Source: Deltaproteobacteria bacterium CG_4_9_14_3_um_filter_63_12
GTDB taxonomy: Bacteria > Myxococcota_A > Bradymonadia > UBA4248 > UM-FILTER-63-12
Assembly: GCA_002789955.1 (NCBI GenBank)
Contig: PFUG01000359.1
Coordinates: forward strand, 1 to 35,236
DNA length: 35,236 nt
Reading direction: 5' to 3'
Of the stretch, positions 17,518 to 25,641 are shown one piece after another; the first letter of the stretch is position 1; each line of letters opens with the position of its first letter. The notes beneath the pieces are model-generated. The model did no database searches. It was not told where the DNA came from and saw nothing but the letters and a program-made list of their open reading frames with translations. Made by a program: the position numbers and the translations under genes.

Positions 17518-20064
17518 ATGCATCGTGTCCCCGCTCGAATCCTCGCCAGCGCCTTATTCATCTGCCTCTCCGGCTATTCAGGCTTCGCCCAGGCCGACGA
17601 GCCGGTGCAGATCGCCGGCCCCGACGGCACCGCGTGGTCTCTCGAGCCGGGCGAGCGCGCCGGACAGTGGAGGTTGAGCGCGGCTGGGGACGCCGCGACG
17701 CCCAAGACCCGCGCCCTAGAGGTCCCTCCCGGTTGGCGCCTCGAGGGCACCTGGTCGATGACCGCCTCGACCCTCGGAGACCTCGTTGTCACCGAGCTGA
17801 GCGACCCACCGAGAGCGGTCATGCTGGTAGGGAAGGGCGACGTGACCACCGACGACCTGCTCTGGGTGGGCGTGCGTGGCACGGACCTCGAGGTGCGCCT
17901 CGAGGACACCGATGGCGACGGCACTCTCGAGCTGATTCGCGGCGGCGGCAGCGCCTTGCCTCAGTGTGGCGAGTGGACGCGCTGGTTGACGACCGCCCGC
18001 TACGACGCGAAGACCAAGGCGTTCGACATGTCGACGAGCGCTCCCCAAGCCGCAGCGCTGGCTCTCCAGAGCGCTCCCTTCACGGGTTCCGACCCCGATT
18101 CGGTGAGCCGCGATTTTCTTCGTGTTGCCGTGGCGAGGCCCACTTGGGCTGGGTCTTGGGAGCAAGCCTCCGTCGACGCCCTGTCCGACGGCGACGAGGG
18201 CACCTTCATCGAAGGCGGGGCAGATGGGACCTATGTCTTCGTTGGCAGCAGCGAGACCATCCCGCTGCGCGCCCTCTATCTGAAGAAGGTTCGCTCCAAA
18301 GCGGGGGTGCGCGTGCTGCTCCCCGGTTCGGCTGCTGTGCTCGACGGACTCGAGGACAGGACACTGACCGAGGTGCTGTTGCCCGAGGGCACTGGCTGCG
18401 TCGTCGTCGAGCTCGGTCCCAAGACCAGGCTCGCCGAGCTGAAGGGCGCCACGGAGTGGGACCAGAAGCCCGTCGACGAGGCCCTCGAGGCGCTCTTCTT
18501 GTTGGCCACCCAGACCACTGACCGAGAGACGCGGGTGGGGTACGCCGGCCTCCTCGCGCAACACGCGCAGTGGTACATGGAGCGGCTGACTCGCGCGGCG
18601 GAGACCGCTACGACGGTGGACGAGCTGGAGATTCTGCGCCAACTGAGCCAGCGCGGGGATTTCGAGACGTTCGTGCGGACGCAATTGGCCATCGGCCTCA
18701 ATCCCGCGGCGGACGATGCCCTCGTGGCGCAGGTTTCGAAGAGCCTCGCCGGGTTCCCGAAGGTCGAGGCGAGGGTTCTGGCGGCGAAGCTGAAAGCGGT
18801 GGAGCCGTGCAGTGACGAGGCGCTCGAGCTGGCAGGGCGGCTCTCGCAGTTGGCTGTCGAGCGCAGTTGGTTGCCCTTGCTCGAGGTCATCGACGCCTGC
18901 GCCGGGGACGAGGGGCGCAGCACGACCGGGATCGCCTCGGCCGTCGAGGTAGGACCGAGCTTGGTCCCGCACCTCTTTCATTTCATCAGCGCTGCAGGCA
19001 TGTCCGACGCGACGCGGCTCGCGTTGTTGCGGGTGTTGCTGCGACTGGCTCCCGCCGCTGTCGCCGAGGGTGTGGCCCACGACGTCGAGGGTGTGGCCCA
19101 CGCCGTCGAGGGTGTGGCCCACGACGTCGAGGGCGCGGCCCTCGACCTCGACGAAGCCGGCGCGATCGAGGTTTTGGCCAGCTCCGAGCGCTTGGCCGTG
19201 CGCCTGTTGATGTGGCGAGTAGTCGCCGAGTACCGCGTGGCCTTCGCGCCCAGCGTGCTGGAGGCCGGCCTCGAGAAGGCCACTGTCGACGTCGAGCGCG
19301 CGCAGATCGTGCGAACCTGGGCCGCCCTTTTCCCGTCCGAGAGCGGGATGCCGTCGAAGGCGCTCAGCGACGAGTGGCCAGAGGTTCGCTTGGCGGCGGC
19401 GGAGGCGCTGGCGCATTTCGACGCGCCAGATGCACAGGTCGACGCGCAACTGCGAGCCTTTGTGGACAAGGAGAGCTGGCCCGATGCGCGCTCGATGGCG
19501 CTGGTGGGGTTGGGGCGTCGGCATCACCCAGACACCCTCGCGTTGGCGAGCGCATGGCTCGACGACGAGACCCTCGGGGGCAACGAGAAGCACGCTGCGG
19601 CCGAGGCCCTCGCCCTCGCGGGCGGGCCTCTAGCGCTCGACGACCTGGTGCGCTGGGTCGGCAACGACACCCTCAAGCCCAGCTCCAGGCGTTCGCTCGT
19701 CGCCACCTACCTCGCCGACGAGAATGCCGATGAGAACGCGCTGATCGAGCTTCTGCGAGGCAAACTCGGCGACGAGCGCCAGGACGATTTTCTGGCCGGG
19801 TTCGCGGAGAGTGTCTTGTATGGGCTGCAGCGGCGGGGCAGCGAGCGGCTGCCCGCGCTGCTGCTCGAGGTCTTCGACCAGGGCGACGAGGTGTTGAGGC
19901 TGCGGGCGGCCCAGCTCATGGGTTATTACGATTCCCCGGAGAACCGTGAGCGACTCGAGGCTTTGCGAACTTCCGAGAACGGCTCGTTGTCAGCGATGGC
20001 GCGGGAGAGTCTGGAGCGACTCGACGGAGTGGTGCGCAAGCCGAAGGTGGATTGGGGACCTTGA
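17518..20064 (+). CDS. Exported HEAT-repeat-like protein
   Basis: This 848-residue protein has a signal peptide cleaved around GFAQADE. Residues ~30-330 are beta-rich. They include a DTDGDGTLE loop and a segment (DGDEGTFIEGG...TIPLRALYLKKV) that recalls discoidin/galactose-binding folds; that resemblance is weak. From ~330 to the end it is helical, with repeated short Ala/Leu/Glu helix pairs typical of HEAT or armadillo repeats (WPEVRLAAAEALAHF, LRLRAAQLMGYYDSPENRERLEAL). A 28-residue insert at 517-544 is made of four heptads encoded by 21-bp tandem repeats. It is probably a periplasmic scaffold; function is unknown. The next plus-strand gene is 150 bp downstream. Confidence 0.86.
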   Translation: MHRVPARILASALFICLSGYSGFAQADEPVQIAGPDGTAWSLEPGERAGQWRLSAAGDAATPKTRALEVPPGWRLEGTWSMTASTLGDLVVTELSDPPRAVMLVGKGDVTTDDLLWVGVRGTDLEVRLEDTDGDGTLELIRGGGSALPQCGEWTRWLTTARYDAKTKAFDMSTSAPQAAALALQSAPFTGSDPDSVSRDFLRVAVARPTWAGSWEQASVDALSDGDEGTFIEGGADGTYVFVGSSETIPLRALYLKKVRSKAGVRVLLPGSAAVLDGLEDRTLTEVLLPEGTGCVVVELGPKTRLAELKGATEWDQKPVDEALEALFLLATQTTDRETRVGYAGLLAQHAQWYMERLTRAAETATTVDELEILRQLSQRGDFETFVRTQLAIGLNPAADDALVAQVSKSLAGFPKVEARVLAAKLKAVEPCSDEALELAGRLSQLAVERSWLPLLEVIDACAGDEGRSTTGIASAVEVGPSLVPHLFHFISAAGMSDATRLALLRVLLRLAPAAVAEGVAHDVEGVAHAVEGVAHDVEGAALDLDEAGAIEVLASSERLAVRLLMWRVVAEYRVAFAPSVLEAGLEKATVDVERAQIVRTWAALFPSESGMPSKALSDEWPEVRLAAAEALAHFDAPDAQVDAQLRAFVDKESWPDARSMALVGLGRRHHPDTLALASAWLDDETLGGNEKHAAAEALALAGGPLALDDLVRWVGNDTLKPSSRRSLVATYLADENADENALIELLRGKLGDERQDDFLAGFAESVLYGLQRRGSERLPALLLEVFDQGDEVLRLRAAQLMGYYDSPENRERLEALRTSENGSLSAMARESLERLDGVVRKPKVDWGP
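19066..19149 (+). repeat. In-frame 21-bp tandem repeat (4 units)
   Basis: Units start at 19066, 19087, 19108 and 19129. Units 1 and 3 are identical, unit 2 differs at one base, and unit 4 has diverged. Each unit encodes EGVAHDV-type heptads inside the HEAT-like protein. Confidence 0.9.
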
Positions 20065-20076
20065 GTTTCGCCGCTT

Positions 20077-20103
20077 CTAGCGTCGGACGAACGAAGTCGC
20101 TAG
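20077..20103 (+). terminator. Weak stem-loop after the HEAT-like gene
   Basis: CTAGCG (20077-20082) pairs with CGCTAG (20098-20103) across a 15-nt loop, 13 bp past the stop codon. There is no T-run. It could terminate transcription before the next gene. Confidence 0.3.
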
Positions 20104-20214
20104 GTTGCACACGAATAGACGGAACAGGGTTGGACTCATGCTGCGTGAGCTTCGGACACGGACAGCCATTCTGCTCGCCAAAGTGGGCTTCGTCCAAGAA
20201 CTCAGGAGGACAAG

Positions 20215-22740
20215 ATGCGTCGAGAGAACTCGCAGCCGTGGATTGCGGACGGTCGCGTCAACCCCAATGGGTGTTCGCAGGGGGCGCGCAACAGCAGACG
20301 TCTTGGACGGATGCTGTGGGCGCTGCTCATGCTTTCGGGCTTCGCGCTTTCGTGTGGCGAGGGGATGGACGGTCCGACGCCACGGCTCACTTCCGTGGAG
20401 CCAAGCACCGTCGCCACGGCGTTTGCGGACGCAACGGTGACCCTGCATGGGTCGGGCTTTTCGCCCGTTGTGGTGGGGGCCTTGGGAGACCATCCGGCCG
20501 TCGAGATGCCGGCGGTCTACCTGATCGCGCCCGGCGGGGTGAGGACGCAGGTCCCTGTAGCCAACGTGTCGTTCCCGTCCGGCGACAACAGCGGCACCCA
20601 GCTCGTCGTCGTGATTCCCATGGGCTTGGTGGCTCCTTTCGCGCCCGGTGAGCCCGACGTCGCCTACGACATCGAAGTGGTCAACCCAAACGGTGAGCAC
20701 GACATCCTCGAGGGGGCACTGACGATCACGGCGCCGTCGTTCTTTGACTTGGTGTCGATCGACCCGCCTTTTGGCTGCACCTGCGAGCGGACCACGGTCA
20801 CTTTGACCTCGGATGGCGCGTTCGTGTCCACCCCGACGGTTTTCTTGGGCGATACCGCAGACCCGAGCGCGACGCGGGTCGCGCTGGAGCGCGTCGCTTT
20901 CGTCGACGCGAGCACGCTGACCGCTGTGGTGCCGCCAGGAATTCCCGTCGGGACCTACGACGTCATCGTCATAAATCCCCCGAGCGATGGTGGCACGGGC
21001 GTTCTCGAGAGCGGCTTCCGCGTCGTCTCGCTGCCCGTGCCCGTGGTCGTCGCCGTCGTTCCAGGACGCGGCAATACACAGGATGACACGCCCGTGACGC
21101 TGTTCGGAGCCAACTTCCGGGCGCCGCTGCGCATCGAGCTGCTCGATCGCACAGAGAACGTCGTGGTCACGGTCAACGGTGCGGTCGTATCGGACTCGGA
21201 GGCGACGGCGACGTTCCCGACCACGACCATGAGCGCGGCTCCCTATCTGGTCCGCGTCATCAACGAGGACGAGGAGACCTACTTCACGTTCTCGGGGTTC
21301 TTGGTCACCAACCCTTCCGGCAACCTCGAGAACTTCGTCACCGAGTCTGGGCTGACGACGGCGCGTCGTCTGCTGACGGGAGGCGCAGCGACGGACGACC
21401 TCGGCAACCGCTACCTCTACGCCATTGGTGGAGACACTGGTGCAGGCGGCACCGTGCTGGACACCATCGAGCGCGTGCAGCTCTCGAAGTTTGGCGCGCT
21501 GGGACACTGGAGCGAGCAGCGCAACCGACTGCTCACCCCTCGAACAGGGGCTTCGGCAGTGTTCGTGCCCTTGTATACGGCGCAGTCGCCGTTCGTCCCC
21601 GCCAAGAATTTCCTCTACGTCACGGGCGGACTGGACGACAACGGCCAAGTCCTGGACAGCGTCGAGCGGGCGCTGATGCTCTCGAGCGCCGACGCGCCCA
21701 GGATCACTCACATCGACCCCGCCGACACGGGCAGCCTCGGCGCGGGCACTTGGTACTACAAGGTGTCCGCGATCCTCTCGAGCGCCGATCCCGACAATCC
21801 CGGCGGCGAGACTATGGCGTCGGACGAAGCCATCCTGACGTTGAGCAGCGGGGGCGTGACCTTGGAGTGGGAGGCGATACAAGTCGGTGGCCTCGACGCC
21901 GCCGGCTACCGCATCTACCGCACCGACGAGGCAAACGGCGCCTCGCAGCAAGAGCGGCTCATCGCCGAGGTCGATGGGGCCACTCTGACCTACACCGACG
22001 AAGGCGACGCGCCTGGCGACGCCGCCGCGCACAGGCCGCTGGGGCCCGGTGACACGGGCGTCTTCGTGCTCGACGACCAGGCTCTCACGCAGGCGCGCTG
22101 GGGACATCAGACCCTGTTGATGAGGGACGGCTTGGGAGCCCGAAGTCTGCTGGTTGTGGGAGGCAAGTCCGCAGAGAGTGGCGGAGTCTTGGACTCGGTG
22201 GAGGTCTCGGACCTCGACTTGCTGGGGCAGCTGAGCACTCCTTTCAGCACGATGGGGACGACCCCCATGAACGAGGCGAGGGCCTTCTTTGCGGCGGCCG
22301 TAGAGACCTCTGACAACGTCTCGACCTACGCCTCCTCGGGCTCTCGTCTCTGGGTGGCCGGCGGCGTCGGCTCAACCGGGGCCATCCTCGACACCCTCGA
22401 GGAGTCCGACTTCGAGGGAACCAACGGCGCCTGGACCACCAACGGCAAGAAGGCCGGCCGTACGGCTGGCGGAATGGCCGTGATCGTCAACGAGAAGCTC
22501 TTCCTGCTGGGCGGCGCCACCGCCGGTACCGACACCGACCTGAACTCGGTCGTCGGCACGGGCCGCGACACAGAGTTCGACAACAGCGGGGAGATCAGCG
22601 GGTCGATCAACTCGACTTCCAGCAGCCTCCTCGCTCCCAGAGCCCTCGGCATCGGCATCGCGGGGGCTGGCTTCATCTACTTCATCGGCGGGTCGTCCAC
22701 CGGCGCCAACGCCCTCTCCACCGTCGAACGCACATTCTAG
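20215..22740 (+). CDS. IPT/TIG and Kelch-repeat lipoprotein
   Basis: This 841-residue protein has an AGGAGG site 6 nt before the ATG. The hydrophobic segment LWALLMLSGFALSC gives a lipobox-like end (Cys47); the 32 residues before it are unusually long for an n-region. Residues ~57-365 form about three IPT/TIG Ig-like domains (TSVEPSTVATAFADATVTLHG, VTLFGANFRAP). Residues ~395-841 hold six Kelch-type blades with the LYAIGG, LYVTGG, LLVVGG, LWVAGG, LFLLGG and IYFIGG signatures. A fibronectin-type-III-like insert (GTWYYKVSA...AAGYRIYRT) sits after the second blade. It is probably an outer-membrane surface protein binding a partner or glycan. The barrel gene follows after 9 bp. Confidence 0.88.
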   Translation: MRRENSQPWIADGRVNPNGCSQGARNSRRLGRMLWALLMLSGFALSCGEGMDGPTPRLTSVEPSTVATAFADATVTLHGSGFSPVVVGALGDHPAVEMPAVYLIAPGGVRTQVPVANVSFPSGDNSGTQLVVVIPMGLVAPFAPGEPDVAYDIEVVNPNGEHDILEGALTITAPSFFDLVSIDPPFGCTCERTTVTLTSDGAFVSTPTVFLGDTADPSATRVALERVAFVDASTLTAVVPPGIPVGTYDVIVINPPSDGGTGVLESGFRVVSLPVPVVVAVVPGRGNTQDDTPVTLFGANFRAPLRIELLDRTENVVVTVNGAVVSDSEATATFPTTTMSAAPYLVRVINEDEETYFTFSGFLVTNPSGNLENFVTESGLTTARRLLTGGAATDDLGNRYLYAIGGDTGAGGTVLDTIERVQLSKFGALGHWSEQRNRLLTPRTGASAVFVPLYTAQSPFVPAKNFLYVTGGLDDNGQVLDSVERALMLSSADAPRITHIDPADTGSLGAGTWYYKVSAILSSADPDNPGGETMASDEAILTLSSGGVTLEWEAIQVGGLDAAGYRIYRTDEANGASQQERLIAEVDGATLTYTDEGDAPGDAAAHRPLGPGDTGVFVLDDQALTQARWGHQTLLMRDGLGARSLLVVGGKSAESGGVLDSVEVSDLDLLGQLSTPFSTMGTTPMNEARAFFAAAVETSDNVSTYASSGSRLWVAGGVGSTGAILDTLEESDFEGTNGAWTTNGKKAGRTAGGMAVIVNEKLFLLGGATAGTDTDLNSVVGTGRDTEFDNSGEISGSINSTSSSLLAPRALGIGIAGAGFIYFIGGSSTGANALSTVERTF

Positions 22741-22749
22741 GAGGCCACG

Positions 22750-23424
22750 ATGAAGACATTCCACACAACTATTGCCGATCTCCTCGGCGCCACCTTGCTC
22801 GTCGCCTTCACCCTCGCCACTCTCCCCGTCACCGCCGAGGACCTGGACTTCTCGAGCGACGAGTCGGTCGGGAGCACCTCGTCTCCCGGCTCGCCCGATT
22901 GGACGGTCGCCTTTGCACCCAGGCTCGGCGCGATCGTCCCCACCTCGTCTCTAGGACCCTTCGTGGGCGTCGGCCTCGAGTTCGACGTCTTCCTCCCAGT
23001 CCTCGACAAACAGCTCGTCGCGGCGCTGGACCTCAGCTACACGCGCCCAGGAGCCAGCGGCGCCGTCACAGACGCTCGAGTCGGCGGCCGACAGACCTAC
23101 GACCTCGCCGTCGACGAGCTCGGCCTCGCCCTCGAGGTCTTCTACCGATTCTTCCCCAACGACCAGGAGCTCGTCCCATTTGCGGGCCTCGGGCTCTTGG
23201 TCAACATGTTGCAGTCCAACCAGGACTCTTCGCTCCCCGGAGCAAACAGCGAGACCAGCACCGAGGTCGGCGTCACCCTGGCCGGCGGTGTAGATTGGCG
23301 CCTCGGGCCCGGGTTCTTGGTAGGCGAGCTGCGTTTCGCTTACAGCGCACTTTCGCACGAGCTGACAGGGGACTCGAACGCCGGAAATGTCGGTCTGTCC
23401 GTGGGATACCGAATTGGTTTTTGA
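22750..23424 (+). CDS. Outer-membrane beta-barrel protein
   Basis: This 224-residue protein has a signal peptide cleaved near PVTA-ED. The mature part alternates short amphipathic strands and Gly-rich turns (RLGAIVPTSSLGPFVGVGLEFDVFL, LELRF-like strands) and ends in a terminal phenylalanine (SVGYRIGF), the usual signal for barrel insertion by the BAM complex. Its size fits an eight-stranded barrel of the OmpA/OMP_b-brl type. AGGAGG overlaps the end of the preceding gene, so the Kelch lipoprotein and this barrel are almost certainly cotranscribed and may interact. Confidence 0.85.
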   Translation: MKTFHTTIADLLGATLLVAFTLATLPVTAEDLDFSSDESVGSTSSPGSPDWTVAFAPRLGAIVPTSSLGPFVGVGLEFDVFLPVLDKQLVAALDLSYTRPGASGAVTDARVGGRQTYDLAVDELGLALEVFYRFFPNDQELVPFAGLGLLVNMLQSNQDSSLPGANSETSTEVGVTLAGGVDWRLGPGFLVGELRFAYSALSHELTGDSNAGNVGLSVGYRIGF

Positions 23425-23432
23425 GGTGCGGG

Positions 23433-23545
23433 CGGTCGGCTGCGGTTTCTCGTGGTGGGTTCGGGCGGTCGGAGGCGCGACCCGGCGCTCCGCACTGGGC
23501 TACGTCCTGCGTCCGCCCCTCCAGGGCGGATGCCCAGGTTCTGGG
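23433..23545. repeat. Inverted copy of the REP-like element
   Basis: The reverse complement of this stretch aligns closely with 3661-3760, by my estimate roughly 80 percent: a CCCTGGAGGGG hairpin, GTAGCCCAGTGCGGAGCG, then CCGCCCGAACCCA. It begins just after the barrel gene's stop codon. Confidence 0.75.
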
Positions 23546-24024
23546 CTCCGTAGCCACACGCGGTGGGTGGGTCCTGGGCGTTTGGGCCTTCGATGAAAGA
23601 ATTGGGCATCGCCCAAACCCGTCGACCGTAAAACGCTAAGTGAACGCCCCAGCCGGCCATGTTGCCTCGGAGAGCCAGTCATTGCCTCGCTTCCCGCAAG
23701 AACTGCCGAGAGGTGTATTCACGTGGATCACGGAAATTGCTCCCGTGCACTGGATAAGCCGGCCGAGGCAGGCTAGCTTGAAACTCGTAGCGCGGAACAA
23801 AGAGCCGCTGAGTTCGCTCGCCTCTTCGCGCCTTGAAATCGCCACCACCCGGATCCTGGTTTGGATCCAAGTAACCCGCCCACCGCGGAACTCCGAGACA
23901 GCCCTCTCGGAGCCCGTGGCGGGCGGTCTACTTTGCTGGCTACGCCGGCGAACCGTTGGCGTCGCAGCAGCCCATGACGATATCTTCGAAGTCGCGAGAC
24001 AATCTCGCGAATCGATGAGCCGTG
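23546..24024. other. Structured noncoding region before the LRR gene
   Basis: I see no credible gene in this stretch. It contains GGATCC-TGGTTT-GGATCC (23851-23868). Next comes a compound hairpin: CCCGCCCAC (23875-23883) pairs with GTGGCGGG (23916-23923) around a perfect 8-bp stem, CTCCGAGA (23891-23898) with TCTCGGAG (23905-23912). It could be a terminator, a palindromic repeat or a structured leader of the LRR operon. Confidence 0.5.
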
Positions 24025-25641
24025 ATGCAGAGCAGTGACGAACGATACCAACGCCTCAAACAACTGGCGCGCTTGGGCGACCAAGAGGCCGCCCGCGCTC
24101 TGCAGTCGGCCGCCGCGCGCCGCGCCGATTGGCGCGGGCGAGCGGAGGCGTTGCTCGCTGGAGAGCCCCGGCGGGAGACCTGGCAGGCGCTCGTCGACGA
24201 GCTCGACCGCCGCGCCCAACTCGAAGGCGGCGACGTCGAGTGGCTCGAAGAGCGCCTAGTCTCGTGGCCGCCACACCTGCGCACGGCGCCCAACACCTGG
24301 ACTCGGCGCGCGCTCCTAGACGATTCGCCGCCGTGGGCTGCGCTGGCGCGGGTTTGGGGCGTGCGGTCGGTGAAGTTGACGGACCTCGAACTCACGACGC
24401 TGCTGCGACGACCCGAGCTGCAGAGCGCGTGGGGCCTGCGTTTCACCGGCGCGTTTCTGGATCGGAGCAGCGTCCGTCGAATCGTTCGCAGCCTCGGGAA
24501 CTCGGTCCGCGCCCTAGACCTAAGCCACAACCTCACGGGGCCCGACGCGGCCGAGGCGCTGGAGGGCGCCGCGCGCGGCGCCCTCCAGCGCCTCGAGTTG
24601 GCCGGCAACAAGCTCGGCCAGGGCGCGCCGGCCCTGTGGGCCGGCGCGCCCTGGCCCCGCCTGACGGTTCTCGACCTCGCCCACAACGGCATTCAGTCCG
24701 GCGACCTCGCGGCCCTCACTGGGCTCCCCTGGCCAGCCCTCGAACGCCTCTCCCTCGGCGCCAACCGAATCGACGAGAACGGCGTCCCCACCTTGCTCGG
24801 TGCCCTCCCAGAGTGCCTCTCCGAGCTGGACCTGAGCGGCAATTCCATCAGCGACTTCGGGGCCGCAGCCATCGCCTCGTCGAGTCTTCGACTGACCCGT
24901 CTGCACCTCGCCGAGTGCTCCATAAGGGGCGGCGGCGCCGCGGCCCTTGGCGCGGCTCCGCTGACAGCGACGCTGCACGAGCTCGACCTGTGGCGAAATC
25001 CCCTCGGAGGCTCAGGCAGCAGCGCCCTCTTCGCGGCCGACTTCCCACACCTCGAGCGCCTCGACGTGGGCTTCGCCGCCTGCGGCGACGAGGCGCTTCG
25101 CGTCCTCGCTCGCGCCACCGCGCCACGGCTTCGGCACCTGGGACTCGAGAGCAACAACCTCCAGCCGCCAGGGCTGGCAGCGCTGGGGGCGAGCGACGGG
25201 CTGCGGGCGTTGTCCCACCTGGTCTTGGACCGCAACCCCAAGGCCATGAAGGGGCTTGGCCCCTTCATGGCCGCCTTGGACGAGGGGCGACTGCCGGCCG
25301 TGACGGCTCTGAGTTTGGCGCACAGCCGACTGGACGAACGCGCGTTGAGCGCGCTCGCCCAGTCGCCCGGCTTGTCGCGGCTGACCGAGTTGCACCTCGC
25401 CCACAACCGCATCGACGACGCGGGCGTGCGTGCGCTGGCAGATTCTGCCTATGTCGGAGGGCTGCAGAGGCTCGACCTGCTCGCGAACCCCGTGTCCGAA
25501 GAAGGAGTGAGCGCCTTGGTGGAGTCCGACGCCCTGCCGAGCCTGAGCTGGCTGCGGTTGCCGTCGGAGGGGTTCTCAGCCGAGTTTCGTCAACGTCTGG
25601 CGAGCTCGTCGCTGGCTCGGCGCTGTAGGATCGAGCTGTGA
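24025..25641 (+). CDS. Ribonuclease-inhibitor-type leucine-rich-repeat protein
   Basis: This 538-residue protein has no signal peptide. Residues 1-150 are helical and Arg/Ala-rich. About 13 LRRs follow at ~155-520, with signatures LDLSHN, LELAGNKL, LDLAHNGI, LSLGANRI, LDLSGNSI, LHLAECSI, LDLWRNPL, LGLESNNL, LHLAHNRI and LDLLANPV. Repeat length is 26-30 residues with a G-x-x-AL second half, as in ribonuclease inhibitor and RanGAP, and unlike the short secreted bacterial LRR types. Such horseshoes bind proteins. Its stop codon overlaps the start of a small-GTPase gene by 4 nt, which points to a complex with that protein. GTG at 24022 is an alternative start, and no good ribosome site is visible. 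The gene contains three long perfect hairpins. Confidence 0.9.
   Translation: MQSSDERYQRLKQLARLGDQEAARALQSAAARRADWRGRAEALLAGEPRRETWQALVDELDRRAQLEGGDVEWLEERLVSWPPHLRTAPNTWTRRALLDDSPPWAALARVWGVRSVKLTDLELTTLLRRPELQSAWGLRFTGAFLDRSSVRRIVRSLGNSVRALDLSHNLTGPDAAEALEGAARGALQRLELAGNKLGQGAPALWAGAPWPRLTVLDLAHNGIQSGDLAALTGLPWPALERLSLGANRIDENGVPTLLGALPECLSELDLSGNSISDFGAAAIASSSLRLTRLHLAECSIRGGGAAALGAAPLTATLHELDLWRNPLGGSGSSALFAADFPHLERLDVGFAACGDEALRVLARATAPRLRHLGLESNNLQPPGLAALGASDGLRALSHLVLDRNPKAMKGLGPFMAALDEGRLPAVTALSLAHSRLDERALSALAQSPGLSRLTELHLAHNRIDDAGVRALADSAYVGGLQRLDLLANPVSEEGVSALVESDALPSLSWLRLPSEGFSAEFRQRLASSSLARRCRIEL
24552..24656. repeat. Two long perfect palindromes inside the LRR gene
   Basis: 24552-24595 is a perfect 44-bp palindrome centred between 24573 and 24574. 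Twenty bp later, 24616-24634 and 24638-24656 form a perfect 19-bp stem with a TGT loop. Both are coding (LRR residues ~176-211), and the LRR spacing is not disturbed, so they are not extra insertions. Confidence 0.9.
25242..25272. repeat. Third perfect hairpin in the LRR gene
   Basis: GGCCATGAAGGGGC (25242-25255) and GCCCCTTCATGGCC (25259-25272) form a perfect 14-bp stem with a TTG loop. It is coding (residues ~406-416), in a repeat that is about four residues longer than the others. Confidence 0.85.

Noticed and set aside
17716-19593. 625-residue minus-strand frame opposite the HEAT-like gene
   Set aside because: The composition is antisense-like, while the plus strand has a signal peptide and helical repeats.
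23640-24038. 132-residue plus-strand frame before the LRR gene
   Set aside because: It has a GTG start without a ribosome site, runs through strong hairpins and reads like non-coding sequence.
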